From assembly GCF_001613325.1 (NCBI RefSeq), contig NZ_BDCD01000008.1, forward strand, positions 115,730 to 179,729: DNA of 64,000 nucleotides. The letters are read 5' to 3'. Made by a program: the position numbers and the translations under genes. Below, piece after piece: positions 24,787 through 33,490 of the stretch (position 1 is the stretch's first letter; each line of letters begins with the position of its first letter). The stretch is from Nocardia yamanashiensis NBRC 100130 (GTDB taxonomy: Bacteria > Actinomycetota > Actinomycetes > Mycobacteriales > Mycobacteriaceae). The notes under the pieces were generated by a model. That model saw only the letters and a list, made by a program, of their open reading frames with translations, was not told the DNA's origin and did not search any database.

Positions 24787-26409
24787 ATGCACACCCATGA
24801 TGTGTTCAACCAGGTGCCGGACATCGTCCCGTTCGACAATTCCCGCAACCCCGCCCTGATCGAGGGCCTGCACCGGGAAGGCGCGGGCTGGGCCGAGCAG
24901 GAGGTCCGGGATCTCGGCGTGCTGGCGGGCGGCGCCATGGCGCGGGAATGGGGCCTGCTGGCCAACGAGTATCCGCCGGTGCTGCACACCCACGACCGCT
25001 TCGGTAATCGTGTCGACGAGGTCGAATTCCACCCCTACTGGCACGAATTGATGCATGTGGCGGTGGCGCAGGGCCTGCACGGTGCGCCGTGGGCCGACGA
25101 TCGCCCGGGCGCGCACGCCGCCCGGGCCGCCAAGTTCTACACCTGGGGCGTGGTGGACGCCGGGCACATGTGCCCGATCTCCATGACCTACGCGGTGATT
25201 CCCGCGCTGCGCCACAATCCGGAGCTGGCGGCCAAGTACGAGCCGCTGCTCACCTCCCGCGAATACGATTTCGGCCTGCGCGAACCGTCCACCAAGTCGG
25301 GCCTGATCGCCGGCATGTCCATGACCGAGAAGCAGGGCGGCTCCGACGTCCGCGCCAACACCACCACCGCCACCCCGCAGCCCGACGGCACGTACCGGAT
25401 CGTCGGCCACAAGTGGTTCACCTCGGCCCCGATGTCGGACATGTTCCTCACCCTGGCGCAGGCCCCGGGCGGCCTGTCCTGTTTCCTGCTGCCCCGGGTG
25501 CTCCCGGACGGCAGCCGCAATCCCCTTCGCCTGCAACGGCTCAAGGACAAGCTCGGCAACAAGTCCAATGCCTCCTCCGAGATCGAATACGAGAACGCCA
25601 CCGGCTGGCTGGTCGGCGCGGAGGGCGCGGGCGTCAAGACCATCATCGAGATGGTGAACATGACGCGCCTGGACTGCGTGATCGGTTCCGCCACCGGTAT
25701 GCGCGCCGGTGTGGTGCACGCGCTGCATCACGCCCGGCATCGAGAGGTGTTCGGCAAGAAGCTGATCGACCAGCCCGCCATGCGCAATGTGCTGGCCGAC
25801 CTGGTCATCGAATCCGATGCCGCCACCACCGTCATGATGCGGCTGGCCGGCGCCACCGACCGCGCCACCACCGATCCGGCGGAGGCCGCGCTGCGCCGGA
25901 TCGCGCTGGCGGTCACCAAGTACTGGGTCTGCAAGCGCGCCCCCGCGCACGCCGCGGAAGCCCTGGAATGCCTGGGCGGCAACGGTTATGTCGAGGAATC
26001 CGGCATGCCGCGCCTCTACCGCGAGGCCCCGCTCATGTCGATCTGGGAAGGCTCGGGCAATGTGGCGGCGCTGGATGCGCTGCGCGCCATGGGCCGTCAG
26101 CCCGAGACGGTGGAAGCGTTCTTCAACGAGGTGAACCTGGCCCGCGGCGGCAACCGCTACCTGGACGAGGCCATCGACCGAATCGGCAAGGAGCTCACCG
26201 ATTTCGCCGATATCGAGTACCGGGCCCGCCGCGTCATCGAACTGATGGCGCTGGTGCTCCAGGGCGCCCAGCTGGTCCGCCACGGCCACGCCGCCGTCGC
26301 GGATGCCTTCTGCGGCAGCCGTTTTGGCGGTGACTGGGGCATCGCCTTCGGCACCCTGCCGGTCGGCGTCGACACCGAGGCGATCCTGCAGCGCGCCTAC
26401 GTCTCCTGA
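24787..26409 (+). CDS. AidB-like acyl-CoA dehydrogenase
   Basis: This 540-residue FAD-dependent protein has the acyl-CoA dehydrogenase fold: MSMTEKQGGSDVRANTT binds FAD and substrate, GHKWFTSAPMSDMF is the beta-domain, LDCVIGSATGMR is in the C-terminal helical domain, and ALECLGGNGYVEES holds the family signature. The long N-terminal segment with NSRNPALIEGL is typical of the AidB subgroup, whose E. coli member responds to alkylation and has weak isovaleryl-CoA activity. In this lipid context, branched acyl-CoA oxidation or a DNA-protective role are both possible. The ATG follows AGGAG. Confidence 0.9.
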   Translation: MHTHDVFNQVPDIVPFDNSRNPALIEGLHREGAGWAEQEVRDLGVLAGGAMAREWGLLANEYPPVLHTHDRFGNRVDEVEFHPYWHELMHVAVAQGLHGAPWADDRPGAHAARAAKFYTWGVVDAGHMCPISMTYAVIPALRHNPELAAKYEPLLTSREYDFGLREPSTKSGLIAGMSMTEKQGGSDVRANTTTATPQPDGTYRIVGHKWFTSAPMSDMFLTLAQAPGGLSCFLLPRVLPDGSRNPLRLQRLKDKLGNKSNASSEIEYENATGWLVGAEGAGVKTIIEMVNMTRLDCVIGSATGMRAGVVHALHHARHREVFGKKLIDQPAMRNVLADLVIESDAATTVMMRLAGATDRATTDPAEAALRRIALAVTKYWVCKRAPAHAAEALECLGGNGYVEESGMPRLYREAPLMSIWEGSGNVAALDALRAMGRQPETVEAFFNEVNLARGGNRYLDEAIDRIGKELTDFADIEYRARRVIELMALVLQGAQLVRHGHAAVADAFCGSRFGGDWGIAFGTLPVGVDTEAILQRAYVS

Positions 26410-26416
26410 GTTCGCG

Positions 26417-26476
26417 GTCGGCCCGGGCGCGTCCTGGGCCGACTGCCCAGAAGTTCGCCCGGGAATCGGGCGAACT
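26417..26476 (+). terminator. Two tandem hairpins after the AidB-like gene
   Basis: The first stem is GTCGGCCC / GGGCCGAC (26417-26424 / 26436-26443). The second is AGTTCGCCCG / CGGGCGAACT (26452-26461 / 26467-26476), a perfect 10-bp stem with a 5-base loop. Neither has a strong T-run, but the pair would reduce read-through into the racemase gene. Confidence 0.6.
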
Positions 26477-26546
26477 GCCGGTGGCGGCAATTTCTGCAAC
26501 GTGTTCTACTTCTGGGATATCCGCAGAATTCTCAGGGGGTTGCCGC

Positions 26547-27632
26547 ATGAGCGCGACGAAGGGACCGCTGGACGGGGTCCGGGTCATCGAATTGGCGAGC
26601 ATCGGGCCGGGGCCGCACGCGGGCATGATGCTCGGTGATCTGGGTGCCGACGTGGTGCGGGTGCAGCGGCCGGGCGACCGGTCCGGGCACGGGCCGATGC
26701 GGGCGCAGATGCGTGGCCGCCGGGTGGTGGAGGCCGATTTCAAGAACCCCGCCGATATCGAGACGGTGCTGACCCTGATCGAGAAGGCCGATGTGCTGAT
26801 CGAAGGCTTCCGGCCGGGCGTGGCCGAACGGCTCGGCTTGGGACCGGAAGTGGCCCAGGCGCGTAACCCTCGCCTGGTGTACGGCCGCATGACCGGCTGG
26901 GGCCAGGACGGTCCGCGTGCGCAGCAGGCCGGGCACGATATCAACTACATCGGCCTCACCGGCGCGCTGCACGGCATCGGGCGCAAGGGTGAGCGCCCGG
27001 TGCCGCCGATCAATCTGCTCGGCGACTACGGCGGCGGCTCGGTCTTTCTCGTGCTCGGCATCGTCACCGCCCTGTACGAGCGGGAACGCTCCGGCCAGGG
27101 GCAGGTGGTCGATGCCGCCATGGTCGACGGCGTCCTCACCATCGCCCACTCCATCTGGTCTCTCAATCAAGGCGGCTACTGGTCCGACGACCGCGGCACC
27201 AACCTCCTCGACACCGGCATGGCCTGGTACGACACGTATCAGACGTCCGACGGAAAGTACTTGGCCGTAGGCGCTTTCGAGCCCCAGTTCTATGCCGAAC
27301 TGCTGCGCCTGCTCGATCTGGACCCGGAATCCCTTCCGCACCAGATGGATCCGGCCGGCCAGGAAGTCCTGCGCAAGACCTTCACCGAGAAGTTCCGGTC
27401 CAGAACCCAAGCCGAATGGGCGGAAATCTTCGACGGCCAGGACGCCTGCGTCACCCCCATCCGCAGCTTCGCCGACGCGACCCAGGACGATCACCTGCTC
27501 GCCCGCGGCTCGCTGATCGAACTCGACGGCATCCGCCAGCCCGCCCCGGCCCCGCGCTTCTCCCGCACCGTCCCGCCCCTCCCGGCACCCGCGCCGACCG
27601 AGATCACCCCGATCGGGGAGGTCTGGACCTAG
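26547..27632 (+). CDS. mcr: Alpha-methylacyl-CoA racemase (CaiB/BaiF family)
   Basis: The 361-residue enzyme interconverts 2R and 2S methyl-branched acyl-CoA esters, needed for beta-oxidation of sterol side chains and branched fatty acids. The catalytic pair is visible as His130 (QAGHDINYIGLTGALHGIG) and Asp160 (NLLGDYGGGS), with the same 30-residue spacing as His126 and Asp156 of M. tuberculosis MCR. GRMTGWGQDGP and the DTGMAWYDTYQTSDGK segment also match. ATG 26547 with AGGGGG upstream is preferred over an earlier frame opening. It follows the AidB-like dehydrogenase across two hairpins. Confidence 0.93.
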   Translation: MSATKGPLDGVRVIELASIGPGPHAGMMLGDLGADVVRVQRPGDRSGHGPMRAQMRGRRVVEADFKNPADIETVLTLIEKADVLIEGFRPGVAERLGLGPEVAQARNPRLVYGRMTGWGQDGPRAQQAGHDINYIGLTGALHGIGRKGERPVPPINLLGDYGGGSVFLVLGIVTALYERERSGQGQVVDAAMVDGVLTIAHSIWSLNQGGYWSDDRGTNLLDTGMAWYDTYQTSDGKYLAVGAFEPQFYAELLRLLDLDPESLPHQMDPAGQEVLRKTFTEKFRSRTQAEWAEIFDGQDACVTPIRSFADATQDDHLLARGSLIELDGIRQPAPAPRFSRTVPPLPAPAPTEITPIGEVWT

Positions 27633-27693
27633 CGCCGCGCTGAGAGCAAGGCCACGCTTCCGGGTGGGCGGCGTGGCGGATTAGCGTCGGAGT

Positions 27694-29076
27694 ATGGCTC
27701 GTACAACGACGTATACGCAGTTCATCGCCTTGCCGCCGGAGCGTCTGTGGGCGGTGCTGGGGGATCCGCGGCGCTGGCCGGAATGGAATCCGGGTGTAGC
27801 CGCGGTCGATCTGCGTAGTGAGCCCGCGGTCGACGCGCGGGGGGACTATGTGCCCGGCGGGCGTGTCGCGGGGGCGGTGCACAGGAGGTTCGCGAAGCCG
27901 TTCGTGATCACGAACTTCGTGCCGGGACGGGAGCTCGGGGTCGAGCAGCCGGAGCCGGCGGGGACCATGCGATTGCGGTGGGTGCTGACGCCTCGGGACG
28001 GCGGGACCGAGGTGGTGCAGGAGCTCACCTTCTCGGGACCTTCGGCCGCGGTCTTCCGGCAGGTGGCGGGGGTCAACTTCCAGACCGATGTGCACACCGC
28101 GTTCACGCGCTTGGCGCGGTTGGCCGGGCTGGAACCGGGGACGGATGCGCTGACAGTGGTCATCGCCGGAGGCAGTGGGGCTTTGGGACGGATTCTGGCG
28201 GCCGATCTGGCATGCCGGGGCCATCGGGTGCGGATTCTCACCCGGCGCAAGGACGACGCGCTGCCGTACGAGCAGTTCGTGTGGGACGGGCAGACCGTCG
28301 GGGAATGGGTTGAGGCGCTGCGGAATCCGGGGCCGACGGCGCTGATCAATCTGGCGGGCAAACTGGTGGACTGCCGGCCCACCGAGCGGAATATCGCCGA
28401 ACTGCGGAACAGCCGGGTGGATTCGACACGGGCGCTGGTCGAGGCCTCGAACACCTTGGATCGGCCCCTGGACTATTGGATTCAGGCCAGCACCACCGCT
28501 ATTTGGTCCGACGCGGGGGAAACGCGGTGCACCGAGACCACGCCGCTGCCGGTCCCGGGGTTGCCGCAGATGACGGGGGTGGCCGCGCCCTGGGAGAAGG
28601 CGTTCGAAGGCGCCGCTACCTCGCATCACACGATCCTGCGGACCTCGATCGTGCTGGATCCGGACGCGCCCGCGTTGAAACGGCTTGCGGCGCTGACCAA
28701 GGCGGGACTGGGCGGCAGCGTCGGGAACGGGCGGCAGTGGTTCTGCTGGATTCACCTCGACGATTGGCTGGCCATCGTGCGGGCCGCGCTGGGCTTGGAT
28801 CCGCGGGTGAGTCTGCCGGACGGGGTGGTGGTGGCGGCCACCGATTTCCCGGTGCGGAACCGGGAATTGATGGCCACCCTGCGCCGGCGGTTGCGCCGGC
28901 CGTGGTCGCCGCCGACACCGGCCCCGGCGCTCACCATCGGCGCGGTGTTCTTGCGCACGGATCCGGCGCTCGGGCTCACGGGGCGGTACGCGACCTCGGA
29001 GGTCTTGCGGAAGGCGGGATTCCGGTTCCGGTATCCGACGCTGGACGAGGCGCTCGCGAACCTGCTGCCGCGCTGA
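27694..29076 (+). CDS. SRPBCC domain fused to TIGR01777-type epimerase (DUF1731)
   Basis: The protein has 460 residues. Residues 1 to about 145 form an SRPBCC/START-like lipid-binding domain (LPPERLWAVLGDPRRWPEWN, HTAFTRLARLAG at its end). From residue 150, VVIAGGSGALGRILAADL starts a Rossmann domain of the TIGR01777 family (sugar nucleotide epimerase-like, SulA/YfcH type), with ALINLAGKLVDCRPTERN, and a C-terminal DUF1731 part RYPTLDEALANLLP. The usual order in relatives is separate genes or this fusion. The reaction is unknown; the fusion suggests an isoprenoid- or lipid-linked substrate. The ATG follows GGAG. Confidence 0.88.
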   Translation: MARTTTYTQFIALPPERLWAVLGDPRRWPEWNPGVAAVDLRSEPAVDARGDYVPGGRVAGAVHRRFAKPFVITNFVPGRELGVEQPEPAGTMRLRWVLTPRDGGTEVVQELTFSGPSAAVFRQVAGVNFQTDVHTAFTRLARLAGLEPGTDALTVVIAGGSGALGRILAADLACRGHRVRILTRRKDDALPYEQFVWDGQTVGEWVEALRNPGPTALINLAGKLVDCRPTERNIAELRNSRVDSTRALVEASNTLDRPLDYWIQASTTAIWSDAGETRCTETTPLPVPGLPQMTGVAAPWEKAFEGAATSHHTILRTSIVLDPDAPALKRLAALTKAGLGGSVGNGRQWFCWIHLDDWLAIVRAALGLDPRVSLPDGVVVAATDFPVRNRELMATLRRRLRRPWSPPTPAPALTIGAVFLRTDPALGLTGRYATSEVLRKAGFRFRYPTLDEALANLLPR

Positions 29077-29082
29077 AAGTTC

Positions 29083-29099
29083 CATAACCGCCGGTTATG
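29083..29099. promoter_or_regulatory. Inverted repeat between epimerase and DoxX genes
   Basis: CATAACC-GCC-GGTTATG is a perfect 7-bp inverted repeat 7 bp after the epimerase stop and 46 bp before the DoxX start. The spacing suits either a small terminator or an operator for the DoxX-oxidoreductase pair. Confidence 0.4.
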
Positions 29100-29145
29100 A
29101 GCACAGGTATTGGCGCGATGGATCGGCCCTCGCGAGGCTGAGGGC

Positions 29146-29496
29146 ATGTCCATTCTTTACATCGTGGTCGCGGTGCTCACCATCGGCGCCAATGCCTTCG
29201 AGTCGGTGGCGAACTTCGCGCGCGCGAAGTTCGTCGTCGCGAACATGACCGAGGTCCGGGTGCCGGGTTCCCTGCTGCCGCTGCTCGCCACGGCCAAGGG
29301 CGCGGGCGCGCTCGGACTGGCGGCGGGGCTGCTCGGGATGCGGGAGGTGGGGATCGCGGCGGCGGCCGGGCTCACCGTGTTCTACGTGTTGGCCGTCGCC
29401 ACGCACGTCAAGGAGCGGGTGTTCTGGAACATCGGATTCCCGATCGGGTTCCTGATACTGGCGGCCGGGACGCTGGCGCTCGCGATCACGCATTAG
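29146..29496 (+). CDS. DoxX-like membrane protein
   Basis: This 116-residue protein with four predicted helices has the DoxX-like pattern: TIGANAFESVANFARAKFV at the start, then PLLATAKGAGALGLAAGLLG and VLAVATHVKERV. DoxX proteins associate with oxidoreductases at the membrane and affect redox homeostasis in mycobacteria. It lies 90 bp upstream of an NDH-2-like flavoprotein in the same direction, which is a plausible partner. The ATG follows a GAGG-containing purine stretch. Confidence 0.85.
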   Translation: MSILYIVVAVLTIGANAFESVANFARAKFVVANMTEVRVPGSLLPLLATAKGAGALGLAAGLLGMREVGIAAAAGLTVFYVLAVATHVKERVFWNIGFPIGFLILAAGTLALAITH

Positions 29497-29586
29497 GTCA
29501 TCTGCCCGATACCGCCGGAAAGCCGCTCGAAATACCGTCTTGAACCGTAGTACGACATGTGCTGCCGATTCACCGACGGAGAGATC

Positions 29587-30783
29587 ATGAGCCTCGAGCT
29601 TCACGTGGTCGTGCTGGGCGCCGGATACTCCGGATTGGCCTGCGCGACCCGGCTGGCCCGCCGCTTGCGCGCCTACGACAAGGTGGCCATCACGGTCGTC
29701 GGGCCCTCGCCGCGCTTCACCGAACGGCTGCGCCTGCACGCACAGGCCGCGGGGCACGCGAGCGCCGACCTGCCCATCGAGGAGCTGCTGGACGGCACCG
29801 GCATCGAATTCGTGTGCGGGACGGCCACGAATATCGACACCGAGACCCGGCGGGTGACGGTCGAAACCCTCGGGCAGGTGCGCGGCATCGAATACGACAC
29901 CCTGGTGTACGCGATCGGCAGCGTCACCGACACGGCGGTCGTCCCGGGCGCGGATCAGCACGCGTACACGCTGAACTCCCCGCAGGAGGCGGCGCGGGTG
30001 GCGCGGAAGCTGGCGGAACTGCCCGACGGCAGCCAGGTCACCGTGTGCGGTGGCGGGCTCACCGGCATCGAGGCCGCCACCGAATTCGCGGAAGCCTATC
30101 CGGCGCTGCGGGTTTCACTGGTCAGTTCGGGGGAGCCGGGCGCCATGATGGGTCCGCGGGCGCGGGCGCACATGCATCGGGCTTTCGGCCGGCTCCGGGT
30201 GACGGTGCGCAGCGGCCGCGTCACCAAGGTGCTGCCGGATGCCGTCGAGATCGGCGGAACCGGTCTGCTGCCTTCGGATCTCACGCTGTGGACCACCGGC
30301 GTGCGGGTCTCGGCGCTGGCCGCCGAAGCCGGAATCGGTACGGACGCCGCGGGTGTCGTCACCGTCGATCCCACCCTGCGGTCGATCACCCACCCGGACA
30401 TCTACGCCGTCGGCGATGCGGCCGCGATTCGCCAGCCCTGGGGCGCGGTGCACGGCACCTGTCAGAGCGGTATTCCCGCCGGTGCGCACGCCGCCGATTC
30501 CATCGCCCGGGAGCTGCACGGCGCCGTCCCGAAGCCGTTCCGGTTCGGCTACTTCCATCAGCCCGTCAGCCTCGGCCGCCACGACGCGGTCATCCAATTC
30601 ACCCACCACGACGACACCCCGGGCCGGTTCGTCCTGACCGGCAAGTGGGCCGTCCGCTACAAGGAATGGGTCAGCTCCACCCCGCCGGTGACCTTCGTGA
30701 AGATGAAGGGCCTGTTCGGGCTGCTGCGCCCCACCGGCATGTCCAAAGGCGGCCGGGCGACCCGCAAGCCGTATCGCGATTGA
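29587..30783 (+). CDS. NDH-2-like FAD-dependent NAD(P)H oxidoreductase
   Basis: This two-dinucleotide-binding-domain flavoprotein has the N-terminal FAD loop VVVLGAGYSGLACATRLARR, the NAD(P)H loop VTVCGGGLTGIEAATEFAE, and the C-terminal FAD motif HPDIYAVGDAAAI. It resembles type-II NADH dehydrogenases and ferredoxin reductases. The C-terminal tail has KWAVRYKEWV and a basic end, consistent with peripheral membrane attachment. Electron transfer to quinone is likely but unproven. ATG 29587 follows GGAGAG. Its 3' end is convergent with the LAL regulators. Confidence 0.88.
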   Translation: MSLELHVVVLGAGYSGLACATRLARRLRAYDKVAITVVGPSPRFTERLRLHAQAAGHASADLPIEELLDGTGIEFVCGTATNIDTETRRVTVETLGQVRGIEYDTLVYAIGSVTDTAVVPGADQHAYTLNSPQEAARVARKLAELPDGSQVTVCGGGLTGIEAATEFAEAYPALRVSLVSSGEPGAMMGPRARAHMHRAFGRLRVTVRSGRVTKVLPDAVEIGGTGLLPSDLTLWTTGVRVSALAAEAGIGTDAAGVVTVDPTLRSITHPDIYAVGDAAAIRQPWGAVHGTCQSGIPAGAHAADSIARELHGAVPKPFRFGYFHQPVSLGRHDAVIQFTHHDDTPGRFVLTGKWAVRYKEWVSSTPPVTFVKMKGLFGLLRPTGMSKGGRATRKPYRD

Positions 30784-30799
30784 CGAAACCGCCTCGCGC

Positions 30800-33487
30800 T
30801 CAACCCAGGTCGAGCCGGGCCAGCTCCACCCGGTTCGACACACCCAGTTTGCGGAAAACACGCGAAAGGTGATGCCCGACCGTCTTGGGACTGATGAACA
30901 GGCGGGCGCCGATCTCCTTGTTGGTCGCGCCCGCCGCCGCGATCCGCGCCACCTGAAGTTCCTGCGGGCTCAGCGCATCCGTCCGTACACCCGCCTCCGG
31001 CACCGCGGATTCGCCGACCGCGCGGAGTTCGGTGCGGGCCTGCTCGGCCCACGGGCGCGCGCCGAGTCGTTCGAAAGCTTCGAAGGCCTCGCGCAATTCG
31101 GTGCGGGCCTGGGCGTATCGGCGCTGCTTGCGGAGCAATTCGCCGTAGAGCAATCCGGTGCGGGCCCGGTCGAACCAGCGGTGCTGGCGGGCGTGCAGTT
31201 CGAGGGCGCGGCTGAAATCCGCGGCGTCACCGGAGATTACGCCGCGGGCGCGCAGCAGCAGGGCCTCCGCCCACGGTTCGTCCAGCGCCGTCGCCCACTT
31301 CTCCAACCGTTCGAAGGCGGTTTTGGCGCGCTCCGGCTGGTTGCTGCGCATGGCCGCCTCCACACGATCGGCGTGCGCCACCAGCCATTGGGCGTGGCCG
31401 CGCATCGGCCCGCGATCCAGTTCCTCCAGCCGGTCCAGCGCGGAACCGTAACGGGCGTAACCCATGTCGAGGAGTGCGAGCGCCCACTCACAGCGCGAGT
31501 CGTGCAGGGCATTGCCCTCGGGCGACTCGGCGCCGCGCACGTTCGCGATCAGGTCGTGGCAAGGCTGTTCCGCGCCGCGCACGGCCGCCACCAGCGCCAG
31601 AATGGAATCCGCCATGGCGACCCGCCCGGGCTGATCGATATCGAGGGCCAGACGTCGCCCCTCGGTGGCGAGCGCCTCCGCCTCGCGCAGGCAGCCGGCC
31701 AGGAATTCGACTACGGCCAGCGACAATACGACAGCCGACAGCCAGGCCAGGCGGCCGTGGGTGCGGTAGTCGTCGGCGATCTCGGTGAGAATGGCGCGGC
31801 CGTCGTCCACCGCGCCCACCAGCAGCGCCTGCAGGCCGAGGGAGAAACGCAGGCTCGGATTGCACTCGGCGCGCAGGGCCGGCGCGGTGAAATTGCCGCG
31901 CAGCAGGGCGATCCCACGGGACGGGTCGGGCTCGTCGAGGCCCAGGGTGCCGTCCACGGCGGCGATCATGACATCGCGATCGGCGCCCGGCGGCAGCGCG
32001 CGCAGCATGTCCAGGGTGGTGCGCAGGCCGTCCGGATCGCCGAGGGTCCAGGCGGCACGGCTGGCGTCGAGCAGCAGCACGGCCGCGAATGCCGGTTCCC
32101 GCTCCGCGATCCGGGCCGCGCCGTCGGTGAACAGGTGATAGGCATTGCGCAGGGCATCGACGTCGAATTCGATATTGCCCAGCATTTTCGCGATCCGCGA
32201 CCAGCGTTCCGGTTCCCGGGTGTACGGTTCCGCCGCCGCGGCCAGGCGGCGCACGCGCTGGAAACGGCCCGCGTCCCACGCTGTTTCGATGGCGCAGACG
32301 AGCCTGCGGCCGCGTTCGGCCGGATCGGGGGTCAATTGCGCGGCGCGTTCCCAGGCGCTCGCGGCCGCCGCGTAACCGGTGCGATCGCGGGCCCGGCGGG
32401 CGGCGGATTCCAGTGCGGCGGCGACCTTCTCGTCCTGGGTAGAGGTCGCGAAGGCGAGATGCCAGGCCTGCCGGTCCGGATCGCTGTCCAAGGCCGCCGC
32501 CAGCGCGGCGTGCACCGCCATCCGGTCGGGCTCGGCCGCCATGCGATAGGCCGCGGTGCGCACCAGCGGATGCCGGAACAGCACCGACTGGCCGGTCACC
32601 GTGATCATGCCGGTGCGTTCGGCGTCGGCGAGCGGCTCCGCACCGGAACCCAGCGCCGCCAGCACGCGCAGCACCAAACCCAGCGACCCGGATTCGTCGG
32701 TCGCCGCGACCAGCAAGGCCAGCCGGGTCGGTTCCGGCAGGTGTGCGATGTGCTCCTGAAATCCCGATCGCAGCCGTTCGGACAGCTCCGGCGGACCCAC
32801 CGGCGGCGCGTCCAGATTCATCCCCGGCAGCTCCAGCACGGCCAGCGGATTACCGCCGGATTCGGCCAGCACCCGCTCCCGGATCTCGTAGGGCAGGTTG
32901 GGAATCCGCTCGGCCAGCAGGGCCCGCGTCTGCTCGGCGTCGAGCCGGCGCGGCACCAGCACCTCCAAACCCGGCGCGGTGAAGTCGGGCCGCCCCGCGA
33001 AGATCATCACCACGCCCTCGGCTCCCAGCCGGCGCGCCGTGAACAACAGCGCGTCCAGTGAGGCGCGGTCGACCCATTGCGCATCGTCGATCAGGCACAG
33101 CACCGGCCCTCGCGCCGACAATTCGGCCAGCAGCGACAGCGTCGCCAGCCCCACCAGGAACCGTTCCGGATCTTCCGCCGCATCCAGCCCGAAAGCCGCG
33201 GACAGCGCGCGGGCCTGCGGCTGCGGCAGTCCCGGCAGCAGCTCCAGCGCCGGTTCCAGCAAGCGCCGCAATCCCGAATACGGCAGCGGCGCCGCCGATT
33301 CCATCCCCACACACCGCAATACCCGCCACGCCGGATCCGCCACCTCCGCGGCCAGCTCCAGCAGCACCGACTTGCCCGCCCCCGGCTCGCCGATCACCGC
33401 GACCGCGCCGCTGTCTCCCGCCATCCCCGCGGCCAACAGTCGTGCGATCCGTTCCTCTTCCCGATCCCGCCCGTAAAGCCGCACCAC
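30800..33487 (-). CDS. LAL-type LuxR transcriptional regulator, paralogue 1
   Basis: The protein has 895 residues. It has an N-terminal STAND/AAA ATPase domain with Walker A GEPGAGKS and Walker B CLIDDAQWVD, a long helical TPR-like middle region of sensor type, and a C-terminal LuxR helix-turn-helix (SPQELQVARIAAAGATNKEI, then ISPKTVGHHLSRVFRKLGV). Such MalT-like proteins couple ATP and ligand sensing to activation. The linker before the HTH is about 16 residues. GTG 33487 sits 3 bp after the stop of paralogue 2, so the two are coupled. Targets are unknown. Confidence 0.93.
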   Translation of the reverse strand: MVRLYGRDREEERIARLLAAGMAGDSGAVAVIGEPGAGKSVLLELAAEVADPAWRVLRCVGMESAAPLPYSGLRRLLEPALELLPGLPQPQARALSAAFGLDAAEDPERFLVGLATLSLLAELSARGPVLCLIDDAQWVDRASLDALLFTARRLGAEGVVMIFAGRPDFTAPGLEVLVPRRLDAEQTRALLAERIPNLPYEIRERVLAESGGNPLAVLELPGMNLDAPPVGPPELSERLRSGFQEHIAHLPEPTRLALLVAATDESGSLGLVLRVLAALGSGAEPLADAERTGMITVTGQSVLFRHPLVRTAAYRMAAEPDRMAVHAALAAALDSDPDRQAWHLAFATSTQDEKVAAALESAARRARDRTGYAAAASAWERAAQLTPDPAERGRRLVCAIETAWDAGRFQRVRRLAAAAEPYTREPERWSRIAKMLGNIEFDVDALRNAYHLFTDGAARIAEREPAFAAVLLLDASRAAWTLGDPDGLRTTLDMLRALPPGADRDVMIAAVDGTLGLDEPDPSRGIALLRGNFTAPALRAECNPSLRFSLGLQALLVGAVDDGRAILTEIADDYRTHGRLAWLSAVVLSLAVVEFLAGCLREAEALATEGRRLALDIDQPGRVAMADSILALVAAVRGAEQPCHDLIANVRGAESPEGNALHDSRCEWALALLDMGYARYGSALDRLEELDRGPMRGHAQWLVAHADRVEAAMRSNQPERAKTAFERLEKWATALDEPWAEALLLRARGVISGDAADFSRALELHARQHRWFDRARTGLLYGELLRKQRRYAQARTELREAFEAFERLGARPWAEQARTELRAVGESAVPEAGVRTDALSPQELQVARIAAAGATNKEIGARLFISPKTVGHHLSRVFRKLGVSNRVELARLDLG

Positions 33488-33490
33488 GGA

